Under the pieces are notes generated by a model, which saw nothing but the letters and a program-made list of their open reading frames with translations, made no database searches and was not told the origin of the DNA. Positions 18,297 to 25,601 of a DNA stretch of 64,000 nt are shown here, one piece after another; positions within the stretch are counted from its first letter, which is position 1; each line of letters opens with the position of its first letter. Location of the stretch: assembly GCF_028435365.1 (NCBI RefSeq), contig NZ_JAGTJJ010000001.1, positions 62,001 through 126,000 on the forward strand, written 5' to 3'. Origin of the DNA: Polyangium jinanense (lineage in GTDB: Bacteria > Myxococcota > Polyangia > Polyangiales > Polyangiaceae). The translations under genes were made by a program, and so were the position numbers.

Positions 18297-18794
18297 TCAA
18301 TTCAAGCGCAGCATGCGCCCGACGATCTTGTGCACGCCTTCCGCGCGCGACAGGATCCGCTCGGCGTACGTCTCGACCTCGCCGATCGCGCGCAGCACGA
18401 CGGCTGCGGTCTGCGCCGAGAGCGAGAGCTCCTCGCCGGCGTCGAGCGCGATCCGCTTCGCCTTGATGGTGTAGCTCTCGGCCGCGTCTACGCCGGGCGT
18501 CGGCTGCGTGCGTAGCGCGCCGATCACGACGAGCGTGCCGTCCGCGCCTTCCTCGACGAGCACGCGCTCGCATCGCGCGCGGGCGCCTTCGATCACGGTT
18601 GGGTGGACCGACGGATCGAGCTTTGCGGGTGCGGTCGTGGAGCCGATTCCGAGCACGACGCCGTCCTCGCGGAGTGCGTGCACCTCGGCCGTGAACAATG
18701 CCGGACGCCGGGCCGGCCCCGGCACGGGCTGGAGCCGCGGCCCCCGTTTCGCCGACGCTGCTTCGATCCCGCGCACGTTGGTGGCACGCTTCAT
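18297..18794 (-). CDS. DUF3540-like protein
   Basis: 165 aa. The N-terminal half has a beta-rich segment with TAEVHALREDGVVLGIG and RVLVEEGADGTLVVIGAL. The C-terminal half, KAKRIALDAGEELSLSAQTA followed by a helix with ERILSRAEGVHKIVGRML, resembles DUF3540 proteins of T6SS islands, whose Leu/Ala-rich helical part follows a short beta-spike-like region. Its function is unknown. The start ATG has GAGGAG close upstream. It lies 64 bp downstream of the minus-strand DUF2169 gene, probably in one operon, and abuts the HEAT gene convergently with no spacer. Confidence 0.6.
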   Translation of the reverse strand: MKRATNVRGIEAASAKRGPRLQPVPGPARRPALFTAEVHALREDGVVLGIGSTTAPAKLDPSVHPTVIEGARARCERVLVEEGADGTLVVIGALRTQPTPGVDAAESYTIKAKRIALDAGEELSLSAQTAAVVLRAIGEVETYAERILSRAEGVHKIVGRMLRLN

Positions 18795-18858
18795 GGCTCC
18801 TCCAGAGGCCTCGGATTCTATACGAGTCCGCGGCGCGTGCGGATCGCTTCCTCGCGCA

Positions 18859-21051
18859 TCACGCGATCCCGCCGAGGGGTGGCGGCGCGACGCCTGGGGC
18901 CTTTGCGGCCTCGAACGCGGCGCAGAGCGCGAGGGCGAGGTCACAGCGGCCCTCGCGCGCCTCGCCCGCGAGTGCTTCTGCTTGCTGCCGCTCGTGCACG
19001 CGCCACGCGACCTCGTCGATTCCGTAGCGCGAAAGCACCTCGTGCAGCGCGTCGCGCGCGCCCCAGAGATCGACCTTGATCCGCGCATATCGCTCGATCG
19101 AGAGCTCCCCGCGCGGCGCGGCTGCGCTCGGGGAGGTGACCATGGCTCCGGACGGCGTGACCATGGCTCCCGACGGCGTAACCATGGCTCCCGAAGGCGT
19201 AACCATGGCTCCCGACGGCGTGACCATGGCTCCCGACGGCGTAACCATGGCTCCCGACGGCGTAACCATGGCTCCCGACGGCGTGACCATGGCTCCCGAC
19301 GGCGTAACCATAGCTCCCGACGGCGTAACCATGGCTCCCGACGGCGTAACCATGGCTCCCGACGGCGTAACCATGGCTCCCGACGGCGTGACCATGGCTC
19401 CCGGCGCCGAGAGGACGAAGAGCGGCGTCGCCGTGGGGCTCGGTTTTCCGAACGGCAGCGCTGCATCGGGCGGAATCTTCGGCTTTCGCTCGGTCTCCGG
19501 CTCGGGCTCGTCCGCCGCCGGGGCCGGCGTGGCTGGGCGAAAGGGCAGCGCGGGCGACGCCGCGGGCTTCGCCGTGGGGACGAGCGTCCGCGTGCCATCG
19601 TCGTCCGGATCGATTGCGCCCGCCGCGACGAATGGCAGCGGCGCGGCCGCCACGGCCCTCGCCTCCGGGACACGCGTCTCGGTCCCATCGTCGTCCGGAT
19701 CGATCAGCGGCAGGGTCTTCGCCACGGCGGGCGCGGGCGCCGGATGGCTCTCCGGGAGCGGGCGCAGCGGCGAGCGCTGGAACGGCAGGGTCGAAAACCC
19801 CTCGGGTTTGCTCACGTTTCCGGTCAGCGTCGGCTCGTCGTCGTCCCGCGTGAACGACACGGGCGGGCGTTCACGCCGCGGCTCGGGCGGAGGCATCGCC
19901 GGCGTGCTCGAGGGCGTGAAGGGAAGCGCGGCCGCAGGCTTCGGGGCCGTGTCGGTCAGCATCGTGATCGTGCGTGGGCCGCGAGGCCTCTCGGGCATCG
20001 CCGGGGCCTGCGGGACACTCGGCGGAACGCTTGGCGGGACGCTCGGCGCCGGGCTCGGCACGACACTCGGCACGACACTCGCCGCCGCGGTCCCCCGCGT
20101 CGGCGCAACCACCACGACCCCATCTTCCTTCGCGTGCCGGAGCGGCACCGCCGCGCGCCACGTCACGCTGCAGACCCCTCGATCCGTATCGATCAGCAGC
20201 GTATCCGCGCGCAGCCACACTTCCTGCGGGCCGCCCCCGCTACGCGTCACCATCGCTCGCGGCCGGACATCCTCGACCACCGCGATCATCCGCGGCAGCT
20301 CCGGGTGCAGGTGTTCGAGGAGGATATGCGCCTGGGCCGGCAGCTCGGTGATCTGCTGGTCCTTCGGCGCCGCGTTCCAGTACGACGCATCCACGCCCGC
20401 GGGCAGCGGCTGCTCGTGCCACGCCTCGTGCGACCACGCATTGCGATGCGCGCGCAGGTGCTCGGCGCGCGTCGGCCACCGCGCCGCGATCGGCCCGAGC
20501 CCGACCGACGGAATCTCCTGCGTGGGGCTCCGCAATACGAAACCCACCGGCTCGAAATTCGGCGGATGTCCCGGCGTCGTCGCATCGACGCACGGCGGGA
20601 TCCCCACGGGATTCCACGATCTCGGCCCGCCCGCCGCGCGCATCCAACGCAGAGGCATCCGCGTGAACGGCACCGCGTCCGAAAGCCTGCCTTCCGGCAG
20701 CCAGTACCGATCGCCGTACACCACGATCGCCTTGTTCACGCCGCCCACCGCGAGACGCGCGACGAGCGACGGCACGGCCTGGCCATGGGGCGCCCACGCA
20801 TGCCCCACGACCATCACGTCCACGTGCCGCTTGAACGGCGCGAGATCGTTCGGCAGGCGGATGCTGCGCGGCGAACCATCCTGCCAGTACACGTCGATCG
20901 TCTGCGGCGCGTCCGGCGTACCGAGGAGCTCGCACGGCCCGTTTCGCAGCGCGTACGTGGCCTTGCAGAGGACCGTCATCACGAAGGCGTCGGGGCGTGG
21001 CTGCCAGACGAGCTTTGCCACGGCGAGCGGGGGTTTCGCGGAGACGTGCAC
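18859..21051 (-). CDS. DUF2169 domain protein with heptapeptide repeat tail
   Basis: 730 aa from a GTG start. Residues 1-320 are DUF2169 (PRPDAFVMTVLCKATYALRN, then VMVVGHAWAPHGQAV and VNKAIVVYGDRYWLPEG). Residues about 330-550 are Pro/Ala-rich low complexity with two acidic LIDPDDDGTETR-like motifs. Thirteen GAMVT-PS heptads follow. The last 85 residues contain the helical module VLSRYGIDEVAWRVHERQQ, also present twice in the 14006 protein. The linker suggests a flexible tether between the adaptor domain and the module. A TAAGCT sits just before the start codon on its strand. It probably forms a two-gene operon with the DUF3540-like gene. Confidence 0.75.
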   Translation of the reverse strand: MHVSAKPPLAVAKLVWQPRPDAFVMTVLCKATYALRNGPCELLGTPDAPQTIDVYWQDGSPRSIRLPNDLAPFKRHVDVMVVGHAWAPHGQAVPSLVARLAVGGVNKAIVVYGDRYWLPEGRLSDAVPFTRMPLRWMRAAGGPRSWNPVGIPPCVDATTPGHPPNFEPVGFVLRSPTQEIPSVGLGPIAARWPTRAEHLRAHRNAWSHEAWHEQPLPAGVDASYWNAAPKDQQITELPAQAHILLEHLHPELPRMIAVVEDVRPRAMVTRSGGGPQEVWLRADTLLIDTDRGVCSVTWRAAVPLRHAKEDGVVVVAPTRGTAAASVVPSVVPSPAPSVPPSVPPSVPQAPAMPERPRGPRTITMLTDTAPKPAAALPFTPSSTPAMPPPEPRRERPPVSFTRDDDEPTLTGNVSKPEGFSTLPFQRSPLRPLPESHPAPAPAVAKTLPLIDPDDDGTETRVPEARAVAAAPLPFVAAGAIDPDDDGTRTLVPTAKPAASPALPFRPATPAPAADEPEPETERKPKIPPDAALPFGKPSPTATPLFVLSAPGAMVTPSGAMVTPSGAMVTPSGAMVTPSGAMVTPSGAMVTPSGAMVTPSGAMVTPSGAMVTPSGAMVTPSGAMVTPSGAMVTPSGAMVTSPSAAAPRGELSIERYARIKVDLWGARDALHEVLSRYGIDEVAWRVHERQQAEALAGEAREGRCDLALALCAAFEAAKAPGVAPPPLGGIA
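19138..19410. repeat. 21-bp in-frame tandem repeat, 13 copies
   Basis: Each unit is about GACCATGGCTCCCGACGGCG plus one base, with CCATGG in 12 of the 13 copies. Variation is almost wholly synonymous (GTAACC or GTGACC), apart from one copy reading CCATAG and one with GAAGGC. It lies wholly within the minus-strand DUF2169 gene and encodes PSGAMVT heptads. The period is a multiple of 3, so copy number can change without a frameshift. Confidence 0.97.
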
Positions 21052-21136
21052 GGCGTCAGCTTACCATCGCGCCGCTCGCTCGATGAGGCCTCGGATCACG
21101 CGCTGCGGCGCGGCTTCCGGGCCCGAGCGCGCGTCA

Positions 21137-21142
21137 TTGACA
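21137..21142 (+). promoter_or_regulatory. Possible -35 element of kamDE
   Basis: A perfect TTGACA lies 31 bp before the kamD ATG. The matching -10 position (21160-21165, CATCTC) is poor, so the call is weak. No cobalamin-riboswitch-like structure fits in the 122 bp between the genes. Confidence 0.2.
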
Positions 21143-21173
21143 ATCGACCCCATCCGCGCCATCTCGGAGCGCC

Positions 21174-22724
21174 ATGGCCAAGGTCCCCCTCGATCACGCG
21201 ACCGTCGACGCGTGCCGCGCAGCGGCGGCCGCGATCGCCGACGACGTCCAGCGCTTCATCGACCGCCACACCACCGTGGGCCTCGAGCGCACCGTCGCGC
21301 GCGCCTACGGCGTCACGGGCGCGGATCCCGAGGGCACGCCGCTCGCGAACGCGCTCGTCGACCGCATCCACAAGGCGGGGCACACGGGCCGCGGCGTCGC
21401 CTACTTCCTCGGACGCGCGCTCGTCGAAGGCGCGAGCTCCGCGCAGGAAGCGGCCGAGCAGATCGCCTACGGCGGCGCCTCGCTCGACGTCGAGGGCGGC
21501 CCCACCACGAACGAATGCCGCGGCGCCCTGGAGCTCGAAACGCAGAAGGCGATCGCCCGCATCGACGAAGCTCGGCACGCGCGCACGCGGTTCAAGAGCC
21601 GCTTCCCCGAGCCCGAGCTCCCGCTCAAATACGTCATCGTCGCGACCGGCAACATCTACGACGACGCGGTCCAGGCCAAGGCCGCGAAGTTCGCCGGGGC
21701 GGACATCGTCGCGGTCATCCGCGCGACGGCGCAATCGCTCCTCGATTACGTGCCCGAGGGCCCGACGACCGAGGGGTATGGCGGGACGTACGCCACGCAG
21801 GAGAACTTCCGCATCATCCGCAAGGCCGCGGACGAGGCGAGCGAGGAGACCGGCAAATACCTCGCCCAGACGAACTACTCGTCGGGCCTGTGCATGAGCG
21901 AAATCGCGTGGATGGCGGCGGTCGAGCGGCTCGACATGCTCCTCAACGACGCGATGTACGGGATCCTGTTCCGCGACATCAACATGGAGCGGACGTTCGT
22001 CGATCAATACTTCTCGCGCCGGATCGTGGCGAGGAGCGGCATCGTCATCAACACGGGCGAGGACAACTACCTCACGACGGCGGACGCGGTCGAAAAAGCC
22101 CACACCGTGCTCGCCTCGCAGTTCATCAACGAGGCGTTCGCGCGGCGTGCGGGGCTCTCGGACGAGCAGATGGGCCTCGGGCACGCGTTCGAGATCGACC
22201 CTTGGCTCGAGGACAGCTTCCTCTTCGAGGTCGCGCAGGCGCAGCTCATCCGACAGATCTTCGACAAGCACCCGATCAAGTGGATGCCGCCCACGAAATT
22301 CAAGACGGGCGACGTCTTCCACAGCCACGTGCACGACGCGATGTTCAACCTCGCGGGCATCATGACGCACCAGTCGATCGAGCTGCTCGGCATGTTCAGC
22401 GAGGCGATCCACACGCCCCTGCTCATGGACCGATTCCTCGCGCTGAAGAGCGCGAAATACATCTTCGGCACGGCCAGGCACCTCGGCGACGAGATCCAGT
22501 GGAAGCCCGGCGGCATCGTGGAGCGGCGCGCGAAGGAGGTGCTGCACAACGCGCACGAGCTTCTGGCCCAGGTGAAGGGCGAAGGCATCTGGGACGCGAT
22601 CGGCCGGGGTGCGTTCGGCGACGTGAAGCGCAAGCGCACGGGCGGAAAGGGGCACGCCGGCGTGGTGGCGCGTGATCCCGAGTATTTGAACCCGATCCTC
22701 GACGAGCTCGAAGGAGGCCGCTGA
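21174..22724 (+). CDS. kamD: Lysine 5,6-aminomutase, alpha subunit
   Basis: 516 aa, the usual length for the large subunit (KamD). The sequence begins KVPLDHATVDACRAAAAAIA. It has the family segments GHTGRGVAYFLGRALVEGA, VIVATGNIYDDAVQAKAAKF, EGYGGTYATQENFRIIRKA and a long conserved end FHSHVHDAMFNLAGIMTHQS. With KamE it moves the terminal amino group of D-lysine or L-beta-lysine to carbon 5, a radical reaction using adenosylcobalamin and PLP. KamD supplies most of the PLP-binding TIM barrel. The enzyme belongs to lysine fermentation in anaerobes, yet no other pathway gene lies nearby. It is 2 bp upstream of kamE. Confidence 0.93.
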   Translation: MAKVPLDHATVDACRAAAAAIADDVQRFIDRHTTVGLERTVARAYGVTGADPEGTPLANALVDRIHKAGHTGRGVAYFLGRALVEGASSAQEAAEQIAYGGASLDVEGGPTTNECRGALELETQKAIARIDEARHARTRFKSRFPEPELPLKYVIVATGNIYDDAVQAKAAKFAGADIVAVIRATAQSLLDYVPEGPTTEGYGGTYATQENFRIIRKAADEASEETGKYLAQTNYSSGLCMSEIAWMAAVERLDMLLNDAMYGILFRDINMERTFVDQYFSRRIVARSGIVINTGEDNYLTTADAVEKAHTVLASQFINEAFARRAGLSDEQMGLGHAFEIDPWLEDSFLFEVAQAQLIRQIFDKHPIKWMPPTKFKTGDVFHSHVHDAMFNLAGIMTHQSIELLGMFSEAIHTPLLMDRFLALKSAKYIFGTARHLGDEIQWKPGGIVERRAKEVLHNAHELLAQVKGEGIWDAIGRGAFGDVKRKRTGGKGHAGVVARDPEYLNPILDELEGGR

Positions 22725-22726
22725 CC

Positions 22727-23482
22727 ATGGCGAAATGGCTACGCGCTTACGGAGACCGTGAAGGCGACGGGATGGTGCAAATGACCTTCACGCTCGCGCT
22801 CCTGCCCGGGGATCGCGCGCGGGAGGCGGCGAAGCGCTTCGCCGAGGCCCACGGCCTGAAAGACCCGCTCATCACCACGATGGAGCAATGCTCGCAGCAG
22901 CACACGTATTTCGTGGCTTACGGGCACTCCGCGCACCAGATCGACGTCGACACCATCGACGTCGCCGAGCTCGCCGCGAAGCCGCTCTCCCGCGAGCAGA
23001 TCGAGGCCATGGGCAAGGAGCTCGGCCGCAAGATCGTCGTGGTCGGCGCCTGCACCGGCTCGGACGCGCATACCGTCGGGATCGACGCGATCCTCAATTA
23101 CAAGGGATTCGCCGGGGAAAAGGGCCTCGAGAGCTACAAGTGCTTCGACGCGCACAACCTCGGCGCGCAGGTCGAGAACGTCGAGCTCGCCGAGCGCGCG
23201 AAGGCGCTCGGGGCCGACGCGATCCTCGTCTCGCAGGTCATCACGCAGCGCAACTGCCACAAGGAAAACGCGGCGGCGCTCATCGATCTCCTGAAGAAAC
23301 AAGGCGTCCGCGACAACTTCCTGCTGCTGCTCGGCGGTCCGCGCATCGACAACAAGCTCGCGCTCGAGCTCGGCTACGAAGGCGGCTTCGGCCCCGGCAC
23401 GAAGCCTTCGGATGTCGCCGCCTTCGTGGCCGAGGAGGTTTTACGTCGCGCCCGTGGGAAACAGGTCGATCCGAGGCGGTAG
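22727..23482 (+). CDS. kamE: Lysine 5,6-aminomutase, beta (cobalamin-binding) subunit
   Basis: 251 aa. The Rossmann-like B12 domain carries GSDAHTVG (Asp113, His115, Gly118), the DxHxxG motif whose His ligates cobalt, and GG in LLLLGGPRID. Lys126 in LNYKG lies 11 residues after His115. That is the spacing I recall between the cobalt-ligating His and the PLP-binding Lys in this enzyme class, so Lys126 is the likely PLP lysine. A second DAHNLG at 141-146 looks like a motif but has no Lys at that distance. The N-terminal domain (MVQMTFTLALLPGD, CSQQHTYFVAYGHS) is dimerisation-like. It is coupled to kamD at 2 bp spacing. Confidence 0.93.
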   Translation: MAKWLRAYGDREGDGMVQMTFTLALLPGDRAREAAKRFAEAHGLKDPLITTMEQCSQQHTYFVAYGHSAHQIDVDTIDVAELAAKPLSREQIEAMGKELGRKIVVVGACTGSDAHTVGIDAILNYKGFAGEKGLESYKCFDAHNLGAQVENVELAERAKALGADAILVSQVITQRNCHKENAAALIDLLKKQGVRDNFLLLLGGPRIDNKLALELGYEGGFGPGTKPSDVAAFVAEEVLRRARGKQVDPRR

Positions 23483-23503
23483 AGGACGACCCTGTTGCGC
23501 GGT

Positions 23504-23551
23504 CGTGACACTGGTACGCCGCCGTGACGCCCGCCGTCACGCGGGCGTGAC
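23504..23551. promoter_or_regulatory. Cluster of CGTGAC half-sites, possible operator
   Basis: CGTGAC occurs at 23504, 23523 and 23546. The middle copy forms a perfect inverted repeat GTGACG-N5-CGTCAC at 23524-23540. The cluster lies between kamE and the secreted protein gene at 23686. It could be an operator for the latter or chance in GC-rich DNA. Confidence 0.3.
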
Positions 23552-23685
23552 AACGCTCCCCTGCCGGCGCGCGCGCGCCTCGGAAATCGGCTTCTTCGAC
23601 GGGTCACGCGCTCCGGCACGCTCGTTGCGATGCACTCGGTCACACGGGCCACGATGCAATGGCCACAACCGGGAGCACGATTCCA

Positions 23686-24693
23686 ATGAGCAAGACGACC
23701 CTCACCAAGGCCGGCAGCCTCGCATTCACCTTCCCCCTGCTTCTCGCAGCCTCCACGATGGCCTGCGTCGGCGTGGACACCTCGGAGAACGAGGCGTTCG
23801 TCCCGACGATGGCCGATACCGAGTCCGCTCGGCTCAATGGCGACGGTGATTTCTACGGGCCGTCTGCGCGCGCCCTCCCGGAGCCGGAGGCCCGCGACAA
23901 CAGCGCCCCGTGTGGGGATCAGACCCTCGCCGTGGTGCATGCCCGCTCCGGCGCCACGTACGTGTTCTGCGCCATGGGCAATGGGAAAACGGGCGTCCTG
24001 GAAGAGCTCCCCGCCGATGGGAGCGCGGTGAGCGTGCTCGATACGTACACGACGCCCACCGAGGTCCTGCGCGCCGTGGCACCCGAGAACATGGCGTTGC
24101 CCGACGACCTCGTCGCAGCCGTCGATCGGGGCGCCCGCACGATGGAGGAGTACCGGCCGCTGAAGCCGTTCACGCTCGGCGTCCCGAAGACGCCGTCGCC
24201 CATGACGATGGTGGGGAGCTACTACTGCGACAACCCGACCGAGTGGTCCTATACGTACGGCTGGAACAACTCCTTCGTCCCGTTCATCGAGGAGTACGTC
24301 GAGGACTATGCCGATTGCTCGCTTCACCTCTGGACGAGCTCCGACACCGTGACGGCGCACCAGCACACGGCGAGCACCAACCCGGTCGCGGACGACTACG
24401 GTCCGCCGTACGCCACCGCGTGCGCGGCCAAGGAGCACGTCCTCTCGTGTAATGGCCAAACGCTGTTCGAGGCGTTCCAGAAGGAGACGCCGTCGGATCC
24501 CTGGGAGACCAAGCTCACCTACTGGGTCTCGGACGGGGGCGTCGCGACGTGGAAGCTGTTCGCGTCCGACTGCCAGGCGAGCCACGACCGCGACGATATG
24601 CGTTACAAGGGGACCAGCGAGCCGGGCGCCTACCACAAATACTCGAACATCTTCATCAAGTGGCTCGGGGGCACTTCCTGCGTCTTCAAGTGA
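23686..24693 (+). CDS. Secreted protein of unknown function, possibly a lipoprotein
   Basis: 335 aa from the ATG at 23686 (GGGAG 11-15 nt upstream); an in-frame ATG at 23659 has a poorer site. The N-terminus KTTLTKAGSLAFTFPLLLA then STMACVG is a signal peptide with a weak lipobox (TMAC). The mature part has paired Cys, a YYCDNPTEWSYTYGWNN stretch, the YVEDYADCSLHLWTSSDTV segment and HQHTAS, suggesting a disulfide-stabilised extracellular beta fold. No catalytic motif is recognised. It stands alone between kamE and a convergent hydrolase gene, and I cannot assign a function. Confidence 0.7.
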   Translation: MSKTTLTKAGSLAFTFPLLLAASTMACVGVDTSENEAFVPTMADTESARLNGDGDFYGPSARALPEPEARDNSAPCGDQTLAVVHARSGATYVFCAMGNGKTGVLEELPADGSAVSVLDTYTTPTEVLRAVAPENMALPDDLVAAVDRGARTMEEYRPLKPFTLGVPKTPSPMTMVGSYYCDNPTEWSYTYGWNNSFVPFIEEYVEDYADCSLHLWTSSDTVTAHQHTASTNPVADDYGPPYATACAAKEHVLSCNGQTLFEAFQKETPSDPWETKLTYWVSDGGVATWKLFASDCQASHDRDDMRYKGTSEPGAYHKYSNIFIKWLGGTSCVFK

Positions 24694-24694
24694 G

Positions 24695-24709
24695 CCGCCT
24701 GGTAGGCGG
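24695..24709. terminator. Short hairpin between convergent genes
   Basis: CCGCCT-GGT-AGGCGG is a perfect 6-bp stem starting 2 bp after the stop of the secreted-protein gene and 9 bp before the end of the convergent hydrolase gene. There is no U-tract. It could serve both directions weakly. Confidence 0.35.
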
Positions 24710-24717
24710 GATCGGAC

Positions 24718-25560
24718 TCATCGCAACGCCGCCGCGTGGTGCTCCACGTGGTCGCGCATGAACGTCGCGATGAAGTAATAGCTGTGGTCATACCCCGGCT
24801 GCATCCGCAGCGTCAGCGGATGCCCCGCGGCCTCGCACGCCTCCCGGAACAGCTCCGGCTGCAATTCCCGCGCGAGGAATTGATCCGCGTCCCCCTGATC
24901 GATCAGGATCGAAAGCCGCTCCTTCGCCTCGCGCACGAGCGCTGTCGCGTCCCACGCCTTCCACACCTCCCGGTCCGCGCCGAGATACGCGGAGAGCGCT
25001 TTTTCGCCCCAGGGCACCCGGCTCGGCGCCACGATCGGCGAAAATGCCGACACCGATCGATACCGGCCCGGATGCTTCAGCGCGAGCACGAGCGCGCCGT
25101 GCCCGCCCATCGAATGCCCGAAGATCCCCCGACGGTCCGGGAGCGCCGGCAGGTGCGCCTCCACGAGCGCCGGCAGCTCCTCGGCCACGTATTGGTGCAT
25201 CCGATAATGCCGCACCCACGGCTCTTCGGTCGCGTCCACGTAAAACCCGGCCCCTTGCCCGAGGTCGTAGGCCGGATCGTCCGCCACGCCCTCGCCGCGC
25301 GGGCTCGTGTCCGGCGCGACCACGATGATCCCGTGCCGCGCCGCGTGCTCCTGCACGCCTGCCTTCGTCACGAAGTTCTGCTCCGTGCACGTGAGCCCGG
25401 AGAGCCAGTAGAGCACCGGGCAACGCCCGGACTCGACCTGCGGGGGCAGGTAGACGCCCACGTTCATGCTACAGCCGAGCGCGCGTGATTCGTGCCGCAG
25501 CACCTTCTGGTGGCCGCCGAAAGAGCGATTCGTCGAGACCTGGGTGAAGGGGTTCATCAT
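24718..25560 (-). CDS. fghA: S-formylglutathione hydrolase
   Basis: 280 aa from the ATGATG at 25558-25560 region. The alpha/beta-hydrolase esterase-D family is shown by VLYWLSGLTCTEQNFVTKAG (oxyanion area), the nucleophile elbow GIFGHSMGGHGA with catalytic Ser, the Asp in DQGDADQFL and the His in PGYDHSYYFIATF. It hydrolyses S-formylglutathione to formate and glutathione, the second step of glutathione-dependent formaldehyde detoxification, in the cytosol. The alcohol dehydrogenase partner is not in the window. It lies 41 bp downstream of the aldo/keto reductase on the same strand, possibly one transcript with it and the methyltransferase. Confidence 0.93.
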   Translation of the reverse strand: MMNPFTQVSTNRSFGGHQKVLRHESRALGCSMNVGVYLPPQVESGRCPVLYWLSGLTCTEQNFVTKAGVQEHAARHGIIVVAPDTSPRGEGVADDPAYDLGQGAGFYVDATEEPWVRHYRMHQYVAEELPALVEAHLPALPDRRGIFGHSMGGHGALVLALKHPGRYRSVSAFSPIVAPSRVPWGEKALSAYLGADREVWKAWDATALVREAKERLSILIDQGDADQFLARELQPELFREACEAAGHPLTLRMQPGYDHSYYFIATFMRDHVEHHAAALR

Positions 25561-25601
25561 GGCGGCTGCGAGACTACCCGAACAAGCCCCTGCCGCGCAA
25601 T

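Noticed and set aside
21052..21173. Cobalamin riboswitch before kamDE
   Set aside because: The gap is 122 bp and I see no B12-box-like GCCACTG element or pairing pattern.
19076..22675. Very long plus-strand open frame across the DUF2169 gene and kamD
   Set aside because: It crosses a minus-strand gene and a plus-strand gene in other frames; it reads the 21-bp repeat as VTMAPDG and then Arg-rich nonsense.
23147..23164. Second DxHxxG (DAHNLG, residues 141-146 of KamE) as the cobalamin ligand
   Set aside because: No Lys lies 11 residues after it, whereas DAHTVG at 113-118 has Lys126 at that spacing.
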